From an uncultured Achromobacter sp. (GTDB lineage: Bacteria > Pseudomonadota > Gammaproteobacteria > Burkholderiales > Burkholderiaceae_B): a DNA stretch of 13,326 bases. The position numbers and the translations under genes were made by a program. Below are positions 1 to 6,680 of the stretch, one piece after another. A model generated the notes under the pieces. That model worked only from the letters and a program-made list of their open reading frames with translations. It was not told where the DNA came from and did not search any database. Within the stretch, counting starts at the first letter, position 1. The number at the start of each line of letters is the position of its first letter. The stretch spans positions 1 through 13,326 of the forward strand of contig CAJYKY010000587.1 of assembly GCA_913775005.1 (NCBI GenBank). Reading direction: 5' to 3'.

Positions 1-23
1 CTCATTCTCAAGGAATCTTCAAC

Positions 24-47
24 GGGGGCGGACAAGGGGGCGGACAA
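24..47. repeat. 12-bp tandem duplication
   Basis: The 12-mer GGGGGCGGACAA occurs twice in direct succession (24-35 and 36-47), followed by a partial third copy (GGG). It lies upstream of the first glycosyltransferase gene in a stretch with no convincing gene on either strand. It is too short to call an iteron or a regulatory array. Replication slippage in G-rich DNA is the simplest explanation. Confidence 0.5.
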
Positions 48-189
48 GGGAAGGCAGGCGTGCACGTTGGGCGAACGGAATAAATGGGGAGCGAACTCTT
101 CCAGGCGTGCATCGCATTTCATGAAAATTCGACGAGCCCCTGCCCATACTGCTCGGCATAGCGTCCTGTATTCCCCACCAAAGCGTCCT

Positions 190-1242
190 ATGCACATCCA
201 ATTTCGGTCCGACCCCATTCCTGCGCGAGTGCTGACCAAAGCGTATCCCCTGGAGTCGGTGTGGTCGTCGCGCGCCACGGCCGTGCCGTATGACACCTGC
301 GTCACCTGCGTCATCCCGTGCTTGAACGAGGCCGAAAACCTGCGCGTGCTGTTGCCGCTGTTGCGCGTGCGCCTGTCGGCCCTGTGCACCAGCTGGGAAA
401 TCATCGTTGCCGATGATGGCAGCACGGATGGCACCGAGGAATTGATGGCGCAATGGACGCAGCACGAAGGCTTTCGCTATGTGCAGCTGTCGCGCAATTT
501 CGGCAAGGAAGCCGCGCTCAGCGCTGGCCTTGAAGCCGCAAGCGGTAATGCCGTGATCTGCCTGGATGCCGACTTGCAGCATCCGCCCGCACTGATCGAG
601 CAGATGCTGGCCCGCTGGGCCGCCGGGGCCGAGATGGTTTATGCCGTGCGCGAAACCCGCGAAGATGAATCCTGGTTCAAACGCTCGGGCGCCCGCTGGT
701 TCTACAAGCTGCTGAGCAGCGCGCGTGGCGTCGACGTGCCGGCGCATGCGGGCGACTTCCGGCTGATGGACCGCAGCGTGGTGGATGCGCTGATCGCGCT
801 GCCCGAACGCACTCGCTTCATGAAAGGCCTGTATGCGTGGGTCGGCTTCAAGGGTGAAGCGCTGCCCTATACGCCTGATGAACGCATGCATGGCGATAGC
901 CGCTTCAGCAGCCTGCGCCTTTTCCGCTTGGCGCTGGATGGTTTGACGGCCTTCACCACGTGGCCACTCCGCCTGGTCAGCTTGGTGGGCGTCGCGTTTG
1001 CGCTGCTGGCGATGTCCTACGCGCTGTATCTGGTGGGCGATTACTTTCTGTCCGGCAATGCCGTGTCCGGGTGGACCACCATCGTCACCGCCGTGCTGTT
1101 CTTTGCGGGCGTCAATCTGATCTCGCTGGGGGTGGTGGGCGAATACGTGGCCCGCATCTTCGACGAGGTAAAGGGGCGGCCGTTGTACGTCGTGCGCCGT
1201 CGGCAGGGCAAGGCGGCCAATGCCCGCCGCGCCACGGGCTGA
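190..1242 (+). CDS. Polyprenyl-phosphate glycosyltransferase, GT2 family (ArnC/GtrB/LgmA-like)
   Basis: This is a 350-residue inner-membrane glycosyltransferase that probably transfers a sugar from a nucleotide donor to undecaprenyl phosphate on the cytoplasmic face. The GT-A domain starts at about residue 37 with VIPCLNEAENL and contains DDGSTDGT (75-82), DADLQHPP (126-133, the metal/donor site) and FRLMDR (190-195), as in ArnC, GtrB and DPM1-type enzymes. Two C-terminal membrane segments follow (about 262-286 and 295-318), then the basic tail typical of the family. I chose the ATG at 190 because upstream in-frame starts (TTG 67, ATG 121) would add an unconserved basic extension; no start has a strong Shine-Dalgarno. 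The gene converges on a GtrA-family gene 24 bp away, and a ChbG-type deacetylase follows. That company suggests an N-acetylated sugar such as GlcNAc destined for lipid A or another envelope glycan. The fold is certain; the sugar and acceptor are inferred. Confidence 0.9.
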   Translation: MHIQFRSDPIPARVLTKAYPLESVWSSRATAVPYDTCVTCVIPCLNEAENLRVLLPLLRVRLSALCTSWEIIVADDGSTDGTEELMAQWTQHEGFRYVQLSRNFGKEAALSAGLEAASGNAVICLDADLQHPPALIEQMLARWAAGAEMVYAVRETREDESWFKRSGARWFYKLLSSARGVDVPAHAGDFRLMDRSVVDALIALPERTRFMKGLYAWVGFKGEALPYTPDERMHGDSRFSSLRLFRLALDGLTAFTTWPLRLVSLVGVAFALLAMSYALYLVGDYFLSGNAVSGWTTIVTAVLFFAGVNLISLGVVGEYVARIFDEVKGRPLYVVRRRQGKAANARRATG

Positions 1243-1266
1243 ATCCAGGCCGGCGCGGCTATCGCT

Positions 1267-1662
1267 TCAGGCGGCTGACTTGTGGCGGAAGGCCCACAGG
1301 CGGCTGGCGATGAACGTGGCAAATGCCAAGGCCACCAGAATCAAGCCCAGCAACAGGTCGTACGGGATGTCGGTGGTATGCAACAGAAACGCGTAGGCCG
1401 ACTCATTGATGGCAAAGCCGGCCGCTGAAATCAGAAAGAAACGTCGGAACGCTATCGTCCACGGAGTCGGCGAAAGCCGGAATGTCAGTCGATAGTGGCC
1501 GGTGAAAGACACCAGGAAGGCGATCAGCCAGCCGATCAGGTTGGCGGCCAAAGGCGGCAGGGCGAAAGCTTCGACGCAGCCCACGGCAACGGCCCAGTGG
1601 GTTGCTGCGGCAGCGCAGCCGACCATGACGAAAAGGCTGATTTGTTTAAGAAAGGCGCGCAT
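1267..1662 (-). CDS. GtrA-family membrane protein, putative polyprenyl-linked sugar flippase
   Basis: This is a 131-residue, very hydrophobic protein with four predicted membrane segments (about 8-30, 38-58, 74-95 and 101-122). The conserved GtrA-type ending is present: a fourth helix running into SRLWAF and a short basic tail. GtrA proteins accompany GT2 polyprenyl-phosphate glycosyltransferases and are thought to help translocate the lipid-linked sugar to the periplasm, as LgmD does in Bordetella and ArnE/F do in the aminoarabinose pathway. I prefer the ATG at 1662; a TTG at 1689 would extend it by nine residues, and neither has a clear ribosome binding site. It lies opposite to its two functional neighbours, with its stop 24 bp from the glycosyltransferase stop and its start 36 bp from the deacetylase start. 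It therefore cannot share one operon transcript with them. Confidence 0.85.
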   Translation of the reverse strand: MRAFLKQISLFVMVGCAAAATHWAVAVGCVEAFALPPLAANLIGWLIAFLVSFTGHYRLTFRLSPTPWTIAFRRFFLISAAGFAINESAYAFLLHTTDIPYDLLLGLILVALAFATFIASRLWAFRHKSAA

Positions 1663-1687
1663 GAGTGCCGTGGTGATTTGGGAATGC

Positions 1688-1694
1688 AAGGTGA
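1688..1694 (+). promoter_or_regulatory. Ribosome binding site of the ChbG-like gene
   Basis: AAGGTGA lies about five bases upstream of the ATG at 1699. It decides the start, because the reading frame is open on the same strand back to about 1495, where translation runs antisense to the GtrA gene. Confidence 0.65.
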
Positions 1695-1698
1695 TGCA

Positions 1699-2514
1699 AT
1701 GAGCAAACGTATCGTGGTCTGCGGTGATGATTTTGGCATGAATGCAGACATCGATGATGGCATGATCGCGTTGGCCGGCATGGGCCGCATCAGCGCGGTC
1801 AGCTGCTTGTCACTGGGTCCCACGTTCGCGCAGAACGCGGGCCGCCTGAAGTTGCTGAACGTCGATGTTGGCCTGCATGTGAACTTCTCGGAAACGCTCG
1901 GTGCCGATGCCGAACCCATGCCGTCGTTGCGCAAGCTGATCTTCAGCGCCTACGCGGGTCGGCTGGATCCTGCCTGGGTCGACGCGCAATTGAACAAGCA
2001 GTTTGATGCGTTTGAAGCGGCGTTCAGCCGTGCGCCCGATTACATCGACGGGCACCAGCACGTGCACCAACTGCCCGGCATTCGTGACCGCGTGCTGGCG
2101 CAACTGAAACGCCGCTATGGCGATGCGCGGCCCTGGCTGCGCCAGACGGCGCCCGGCACGCAATGCGGTATTCCGCTGAAAGAATCCATCAAGGCGCGCA
2201 TCATCGGCGCCTTGGGCGCGGGCGCGTTGGCTCGCCAGGCGCAAGAAGATGGGCTGCGCACCAACCGCCGCTTGCTAGGCGTGTATGGGTTCGAGGGCGG
2301 CAAGCGCCGCTATGCGGACCTGCTACAGAATTGGTTGTTCAATGCGCGCGATGGCGATCTGCTGATGTGCCATCCCGCCATGGACTGCAAGGACGGCAGC
2401 CCCATGTCGCGCCAGCGCCGCGCCGAATTCGATGTGCTCGCCAGCCCCAAGCTCGGCGACTGGATGAGCGCCAACGGCGTGCGCATCGCGCGCTTGCCTG
2501 CCACCGCGGGCTAA
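1699..2514 (+). CDS. ChbG/HpnK (YdjC-like) carbohydrate deacetylase, LgmC-like
   Basis: This is a 271-residue cytoplasmic metal-dependent deacetylase of the YdjC/ChbG/HpnK family. Metal and catalytic motifs are in the expected order: CGDDFG (D10, D11), GLHVN (H60), YIDGHQHVHQLP (H119, H121, H123) and a late LLMCHPA (H225). Family members deacetylate N-acetyl sugars, for example chito-oligosaccharides (ChbG) or a hopanoid-linked GlcNAc (HpnK). In Bordetella, LgmC is proposed to deacetylate undecaprenyl-P-GlcNAc before the glucosamine is placed on lipid A. The neighbouring GT2 and GtrA genes make that role the most likely one here. The start at ATG 1699 has a good ribosome binding site and places the DDFG motif at the N-terminus as in homologues. 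The gene is divergent from the GtrA gene and converges on a LysR gene 14 bp downstream. The family is sure; the substrate is inferred. Confidence 0.9.
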   Translation: MSKRIVVCGDDFGMNADIDDGMIALAGMGRISAVSCLSLGPTFAQNAGRLKLLNVDVGLHVNFSETLGADAEPMPSLRKLIFSAYAGRLDPAWVDAQLNKQFDAFEAAFSRAPDYIDGHQHVHQLPGIRDRVLAQLKRRYGDARPWLRQTAPGTQCGIPLKESIKARIIGALGAGALARQAQEDGLRTNRRLLGVYGFEGGKRRYADLLQNWLFNARDGDLLMCHPAMDCKDGSPMSRQRRAEFDVLASPKLGDWMSANGVRIARLPATAG

Positions 2515-2526
2515 GCCCAGGCAAGC
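2492..2526. terminator. Candidate bidirectional terminator hairpin between convergent genes
   Basis: GCTTGCCTG (2492-2500) and CAGGCAAGC (2518-2526) form a perfect 9-bp inverted repeat around a 17-base loop. It spans the stop codon of the deacetylase and sits just before the stop of the convergent LysR gene at 2529. The position suits transcript-end formation for both genes. There is no T-run on either side, so it is not a textbook intrinsic terminator. Confidence 0.4.
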
Positions 2527-2528
2527 CA

Positions 2529-3392
2529 TCACCCGCGCGTCAAGCTTTCCAGCAACCACGCGCCCGCCGGACCCAGCGCGCGGCGCGTGGACCACACGGC
2601 ATCCACGCGGATATGGCGCGGCCAGCCCGGCACATTCAGTTCCACCAATTGATCGCGCCCGAAGCGCTGGATCATCCAGCGCGGCAGTTCGGTCCAGCCA
2701 AATCCCAGGCTGGCCATTTCCAGCAGCATCAGGTAGCCCGGCGCGGACCACGTGGCATGCGGAACGGCGGCTTCCTTGTCGTCCAGCTCATACGTGCTAA
2801 GTCGCAGTTCCCGCTGCGTGCGCAATGCTTCAGTCGTGACTCGCGGCAGGCTCGCCAGCGGATGCCCGCGACCGGCACACAGCACAATCTCTGACAGCTC
2901 GGCCAAGGTGGCGTGCGCCACATCGGGCGGGTAGCTGTCTTGCGCGGCCATCAGCCCCAGATGCGCGCGGCCCTGCTGCACCAACGCCACCACGTCTTCA
3001 TATTCCGCAATCAGGCATTCGAAACGCAGCGCCGGATAGCGCTGGTCGATCTGGCTGAGCATGTTCTCGAAGGTTTCAGACTGGAACGTGTCCGACAGCA
3101 CGACCGTCAGCCGGGGCTCCAGACCTTGCGATAGCTGATTGGCGCTGCGGTTCAGGCGGTCGTTCGCGGCCAGCACTTGCAGGGCCTGGCTGAGCAGCAC
3201 CTGCCCGGCTTCAGTCAGCGACGGCTGGCGCTGGCTGCGGTCAAACAGCGTGACGTTGAAATCCACCTCCAGGTTCGCGATGGTTTCGCTGATGGTGGAT
3301 TGGCTTTTGCCCAGCTTGCGGGCCGCCGCCGAAAACGTGCCTTCGGACGCTACCTGGGCAAACGCGGCCAGAGATTCCAGGGAATGGCGCAT
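2529..3392 (-). CDS. LysR-family regulator, likely controls the divergent PACE efflux gene (AceR-like)
   Basis: This is a 287-residue LysR-type transcriptional regulator. The N-terminal winged helix-turn-helix (about 3-62) contains AARKLGKSQSTISETIANLE and the following LFDRSQRQPSLTEAG that typifies the family. The rest is the periplasmic-binding-protein-like effector domain. The ATG at 3392 starts the helix-turn-helix at the normal distance. The gene is divergent from the PACE-family efflux gene across a 143-bp intergenic region with a perfect palindrome, the same arrangement as AceR, the LysR activator of aceI in Acinetobacter. By analogy it should activate the efflux gene in response to a cationic biocide or polyamine-like ligand and repress itself. 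That function rests on position; the family call is certain. Confidence 0.9.
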   Translation of the reverse strand: MRHSLESLAAFAQVASEGTFSAAARKLGKSQSTISETIANLEVDFNVTLFDRSQRQPSLTEAGQVLLSQALQVLAANDRLNRSANQLSQGLEPRLTVVLSDTFQSETFENMLSQIDQRYPALRFECLIAEYEDVVALVQQGRAHLGLMAAQDSYPPDVAHATLAELSEIVLCAGRGHPLASLPRVTTEALRTQRELRLSTYELDDKEAAVPHATWSAPGYLMLLEMASLGFGWTELPRWMIQRFGRDQLVELNVPGWPRHIRVDAVWSTRRALGPAGAWLLESLTRG

Positions 3393-3535
3393 GGATGGCC
3401 TGCAACAGAAAAGCGCGGGGATACCGCGCAGGGGACAAATTAATAATCGGAATTTCCGATGGATATGATCTTTATCGTACCGGAAATATCGTCGAAAATC
3501 GCCTCCGTTTTATCCAAACCGACCTCAGGTGGGTC
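3393..3535. promoter_or_regulatory. Divergent LysR/PACE control region
   Basis: This intergenic region between the two start codons is noticeably AT-rich compared with its surroundings, especially 3438-3500. It holds a perfect inverted repeat at 3446-3460 and a related half site, CGGAAAT, at 3481-3487. TATGAT at 3464-3469 is a possible -10 for the rightward gene, but no matching -35 is clear, as expected for an activator-dependent promoter. Confidence 0.6.
3446..3460. promoter_or_regulatory. LysR operator candidate (perfect inverted repeat)
   Basis: ATCGGAATTTCCGAT is a perfect 7-bp inverted repeat about a single central base. It is AT-flanked and sits between a LysR gene and its divergent target. 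The size and dyad symmetry fit a LysR recognition site, with 3481-3487 (CGGAAAT) as a possible weaker activation site about three helical turns away. Confidence 0.6.
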
Positions 3536-4075
3536 ATGACGCAAGCCAAGAAAACCCTTAAAGAACGCTTTTTCCACGCCTTTCTATTTGAAATCCTGGC
3601 CATCGGACTGTGCGCGCCGGTCGCTGCCTGGGCCATGGGCAAATCCCTGTTTGAAATGGGTGTGCTGACGGCCGTGATCGCCTGGATCGCGCTGGTCTGG
3701 AACATGATTTACAACGCCGGATTCGATCGCGTGGAAAACCACTACGGTTTCAAGCGCACGATGCCCGTGCGCGTGGTCCACGCCTTCGGCTTTGAACTGG
3801 GCCTGATCCTGATCGTGATTCCGCTGGCCGCCTGGTGGCTCAGCATCAGCTTGTGGGAAGCCTTTGTGCTGGACATCGCGCTGGTGCTGTTCTACCTGCC
3901 CTACGCGTTCCTGTACAACCTGGCCTATGACCGCTCGCGCCCGCGCGTCATGGCGTGGCTACAGCGCGGCAAGGCCCGGCCAGGTAAGGCCCGGCCAGGA
4001 AAGGCCCCGCGCGGCACCGATGATGCCGCGCCGGTGGCGGCAACTGCCGCTACGCGTCAATCACCTTGCGCGTAA
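3536..4075 (+). CDS. PACE-family multidrug/biocide efflux transporter (AceI-like, BTP-domain pair)
   Basis: This is a 179-residue inner-membrane protein with four helices arranged as two bacterial-transmembrane-pair (BTP) repeats. Repeat 1 has the HAFLFE motif (E19, equivalent to the essential membrane Glu of AceI) and WNMIYNAGFDR (55-65). Repeat 2 has HAFGFE (E87) and a matching LYNLAYDRSRPR. Known PACE proteins are proton-coupled exporters of chlorhexidine, other biocides and short diamines. The start at ATG 3536 is preceded by AGGTGGG at 3527-3533. The family is usually about 145-150 residues; this protein has about 30 extra C-terminal residues rich in Gly, Lys, Arg, Pro and Ala, encoded partly by a 15-bp tandem repeat. 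Its 3' end overlaps the convergent gntR gene by 26 bp. The family call is strong; the substrate is unknown. Confidence 0.9.
   Translation: MTQAKKTLKERFFHAFLFEILAIGLCAPVAAWAMGKSLFEMGVLTAVIAWIALVWNMIYNAGFDRVENHYGFKRTMPVRVVHAFGFELGLILIVIPLAAWWLSISLWEAFVLDIALVLFYLPYAFLYNLAYDRSRPRVMAWLQRGKARPGKARPGKAPRGTDDAAPVAATAATRQSPCA
3968..4012 (+). repeat. 15-bp coding tandem repeat in the PACE C-terminus
   Basis: Two near-identical 15-bp units (GGCAAGGCCCGGCCA at 3968-3982 and a copy with one change at 3983-3997) are followed by a diverged third (3998-4012). They encode GKARP, GKARP and GKAPR. The period is a multiple of three, so copy-number change would keep the frame. Confidence 0.8.
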
Positions 4076-4700
4076 ACATCTCCAGATAGTCCATCAATGA
4101 ATCCGCGCCTTTAATGGCTGCGGATTCATTGCCTGTGGCGATGCCCTCTGCCATCAGCATGTGACGGCGCGCGCCCTCGGCAATGTCGCCCTCGTGCTGA
4201 TACGCATACCAGAAGCGCCGGCACTGGATGATCAGCGGCTCCACCGCATTCACGGCCGACACATTGCGGCTGGCCTCATGACAGACGTAATCCAGCAGCT
4301 GATCGGCGTGCATGTAGTCGTCCAGGTTGCCGCCTTCCGAGGCGCGGATCATCTGCGCCGCACAGTCCACGATCTGCGTACGCTGGGCGGGTGTGGCGCG
4401 CCGCGCGGCGCTGGCGGCAATCAATTGCTCCAGGGCGCGGCGCGTCTGGATCAGATCCATGTGATCCGCCAGCTGGATCATCGATACGCGCAGGCCGCGC
4501 CGCGGCTCTTGCCGGATCAATCCCGCGGCGACCATGCGCAGCAACGCCTCGCGCAGGGGCGTGCGCCCCAGGCCGGTTTTCTCGACCAGATCCGCTTCCA
4601 CGACCGCGCTGCCCGGCTGCAATTGCAGCGTGGCGATCATGCTTTCGATCTGGTCGTACGCGACGTCCGCGGCGCGCCGTTTGGGTTCTGCTCCTGCCAT
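4050..4700 (-). CDS. GntR-family regulator, FCD (FadR) subfamily
   Basis: This is a 216-residue one-component regulator. The N-terminal GntR winged helix (about 10-73) has the signature GLGRTPLREALLRMVAAGLI and PRRGLRVS. The all-helical FCD ligand domain fills about 85-210. FCD regulators usually repress operons for uptake and breakdown of amino acids or organic acids and are released by the substrate or an intermediate. It is the last gene of the lyase-liv operon: its ATG overlaps the livM stop (TGATG on the minus strand), which implies translational coupling, so it most likely controls this same operon. A TTG one codon upstream is a possible start with better spacing to an AAGGA sequence. 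By eye, some of the usual FCD metal ligands look changed (Asp in place of the first His, and no His near the last helix). Confidence 0.9.
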   Translation of the reverse strand: MAGAEPKRRAADVAYDQIESMIATLQLQPGSAVVEADLVEKTGLGRTPLREALLRMVAAGLIRQEPRRGLRVSMIQLADHMDLIQTRRALEQLIAASAARRATPAQRTQIVDCAAQMIRASEGGNLDDYMHADQLLDYVCHEASRNVSAVNAVEPLIIQCRRFWYAYQHEGDIAEGARRHMLMAEGIATGNESAAIKGADSLMDYLEMFTRKVIDA

Positions 4701-5665
4701 CAATTATTGTTTTCCTTCGTTTTGCGCCACTGCGTGTAGGCCAGCCATTCGCCGACGAACCCGCGTCGGAAGAACGACACGCACAACACGAAAATCAGCC
4801 CGATGACGATGGTGACGACATCGCCCAGGGTGGCAAGATAGTTCTGCAAGCTGACAACCAGCGTCGCGCCGACGACGGGCCCCCACACGGTGCCGATGCC
4901 GCCCAGCAGGGTCATCAGCAGCACCTCGGTGGATGTGGCGAGCGATACGTCGTTCAGCGCCACCAATTGCAACACCAGCGCCTTGAGCGACCCGGCCAGC
5001 CCCGCCACCGAGGCCGACAGCACGAAGGCCAGCAGCTTGCACCGATCCGTATCGTAACCTAGCGAAATGGCGCGCGGCGCGTTGTCTCGGATGGTCTTGA
5101 GCACCTGTCCGAAGGGCGAATGGATCACCCGGTACACGAACAGAAACCCCACCACGAACACGCCCAGCGCGAAGTAGTACATGTTGGTGTCGGCGCTCAG
5201 GTCGACCAGCCCCAGGAACTTGCCGCGCGGTATGCCTTGCATGCCGTCTTCGCCCCGCGTCCAGCCGACCTGCACGGCCATGAAGTACGCCACCTGCGAC
5301 AAGGCCAGCGTGATCATTGCGAAATAGATGCCGGTGCGGCGGATGGCCAGCCAGCCGATCGCAAAGCCGATCAACGCCGCCATCGCCACGCCGCAGACCA
5401 TCGCAATTTCCGGGGGCAGGCCGCGCGTGCCGAACAGGATCATCATCTGGCCGGCGGCGTAGCCCGCCCAGCCGAAGAAGGCGGCGTGGCCGAAAGACAC
5501 CAGGCCGGTGAAGCCGGTCAACAGGTTGAAGGCCACCGCAAACAGCGCGAAGCACAGCACCTTCATGACGAAGACGGGGTAGACGATGTGCGGGAAGAAG
5601 GGCACCAGCAGGGCGGGCACCAGCAGCAGGATCAGGATGCGGATGGAAAACGGAATGCGCGACAC
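4700..5665 (-). CDS. livM: Branched-chain amino acid-type ABC transporter permease LivM
   Basis: This is a 321-residue inner-membrane permease of the LivM type, with hydrophobic segments throughout. Family landmarks are the early LLTGFTGLVSFGHAAFFGWAGY block, GEDGMQGIPR in the mid loop, the cytoplasmic ATPase-contact loop KTIRDNAPRAISLGYD, and LLGGIGTVWGPVVGA near the C-terminus. It pairs with LivH to form the channel and is energised by LivG/LivF. The start is a GTG at 5665, two codons after the livH stop; its ribosome binding site AAGGAG lies inside the last codons of livH. Its stop overlaps the gntR start by one base. The substrate may be a branched-chain or other amino acid, or a carboxylate. 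Confidence 0.93.
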   Translation of the reverse strand: MSRIPFSIRILILLLVPALLVPFFPHIVYPVFVMKVLCFALFAVAFNLLTGFTGLVSFGHAAFFGWAGYAAGQMMILFGTRGLPPEIAMVCGVAMAALIGFAIGWLAIRRTGIYFAMITLALSQVAYFMAVQVGWTRGEDGMQGIPRGKFLGLVDLSADTNMYYFALGVFVVGFLFVYRVIHSPFGQVLKTIRDNAPRAISLGYDTDRCKLLAFVLSASVAGLAGSLKALVLQLVALNDVSLATSTEVLLMTLLGGIGTVWGPVVGATLVVSLQNYLATLGDVVTIVIGLIFVLCVSFFRRGFVGEWLAYTQWRKTKENNN

Positions 5666-5666
5666 C

Positions 5667-6569
5667 TTATTTCTCCTTGCCGAACAAGCCTGCGGGGCGC
5701 ATCAGCAGCACGGCGGCCATCACGATGAACACGACCACGGTGGACGCTTCGGGGTAGAACACCTTGGTCAAGCCTTCCAAAAGGCCGAGCGCCAGGCCGG
5801 TGACGATGGCGCCCATGATGGATCCCAGGCCGCCAATCACCACCACGGCGAACACGATGTTCAACAGGTTCGACCCCATCAGCGGATTGATCTGCATGAC
5901 AGGCGCGGCCAGCACGCCCGCCACGCCGGCCAGCGCCACGCCAAACCCGTAGGTCAGCGTGATCATCACCGGCACGTTCACGCCGAATGCCTGAAGCAGC
6001 TTGGGGTTTTCAGTGCCGGCGCGCAGCATGGCGCCCAGGCGAGTGCGTTCGAACAGATACCAGGTGGCGAAACACAGCGTCAGCGACGCCACCACCACAA
6101 AACCGCGATACGCCGGCAGGAACATGAAGCCCAGGTCGAAGCCGCCTTGCAGGATCTCGGGCGGCTCGTAGCCCACGCCTGAAATGCCGTAGAAGTAGCG
6201 AAAGCCGCCTTCCATCATCAGCGCGATGCCGAAGGTCAGCAGCAGGCCATACAGGTGGTCCAGGTGATAGAGCCGCTTGAGCAGCGTCTTTTCGATCAGG
6301 ACGCCTACAGCACCCACTACCAGCGGCGCGAGGATCAGCGCGGCCCAGAAGTTGATCTGCACGCCCGGCCCCAGCAGTTGCGGCAACTGCGTGAAGCCGA
6401 TCCACGCCAGAAACGCCGCCATCATGAACTGCGCGCCGTGCGTGAAATTGACGATATTGAGCAGGCCGAAAATGATGGCCAGCCCCATGCTCAAAATGGC
6501 GTAGAAGCAGCCGTTGATCAGCCCGACCAGCAATTGGGCGAGCAGGGCGGGAAGCGAAATGTCGAACAT
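5667..6569 (-). CDS. livH: Branched-chain amino acid-type ABC transporter permease LivH
   Basis: This is a 300-residue inner-membrane permease of the LivH type with about eight membrane segments. Landmarks are the N-terminal LLVGLINGCFYAILSMGLAI, GLLNIVNFTHGAQFMM, the ATPase-contact region RAGTENPKLLQAFGVN, and VVVIGGLGSIMGAIVTGL near the end. I chose the ATG at 6569; an in-frame GTG at 6638 would add 23 unconserved residues across the hairpin-bearing intergenic region. There is no clear Shine-Dalgarno before either. The gene is separated from livK by 111 bp with a strong hairpin and is packed against livM with one base between the genes. Confidence 0.92.
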   Translation of the reverse strand: MFDISLPALLAQLLVGLINGCFYAILSMGLAIIFGLLNIVNFTHGAQFMMAAFLAWIGFTQLPQLLGPGVQINFWAALILAPLVVGAVGVLIEKTLLKRLYHLDHLYGLLLTFGIALMMEGGFRYFYGISGVGYEPPEILQGGFDLGFMFLPAYRGFVVVASLTLCFATWYLFERTRLGAMLRAGTENPKLLQAFGVNVPVMITLTYGFGVALAGVAGVLAAPVMQINPLMGSNLLNIVFAVVVIGGLGSIMGAIVTGLALGLLEGLTKVFYPEASTVVVFIVMAAVLLMRPAGLFGKEK

Positions 6570-6646
6570 AGTAGGCGGCGGGCGGCGTGTAGCGTCGGAT
6601 TGCGGAAAGCGCGCGGTGCTGGGATGCGCCGCGCGCACGGCGGCCG

Positions 6647-6669
6647 GCGCCGGGCAGCTGGCCCGGCGC
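6647..6669 (-). other. Intercistronic hairpin after livK
   Basis: GCGCCGGGC (6647-6655) and GCCCGGCGC (6661-6669) form a perfect 9-bp all-G/C stem with a five-base loop, 11 bases beyond the livK stop on the minus strand. No T-run follows. The position matches hairpins that protect mRNA of abundant binding-protein genes from 3' decay or damp read-through into permease genes. Confidence 0.65.
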
Positions 6670-6680
6670 GCGTCATCGGC

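Noticed and set aside
24..50. G-rich 12-bp tandem copies as a possible iteron or plasmid origin
   Set aside because: There are only two full copies, with no replication gene or AT-rich unwinding region nearby.
1..189. A possible upstream gene or promoter before the glycosyltransferase
   Set aside because: The frame is open upstream of 190, but the residues are not family-like and no clear -10/-35 or Shine-Dalgarno is visible, so I left it unassigned.
19..891. A 290-codon minus-strand open frame opposite the glycosyltransferase
   Set aside because: It is a shadow of the conserved GT2 gene, with a His/Arg/Ala-rich composition and no motif. The repeated LVRP at its start only reflects the 12-bp tandem duplication.
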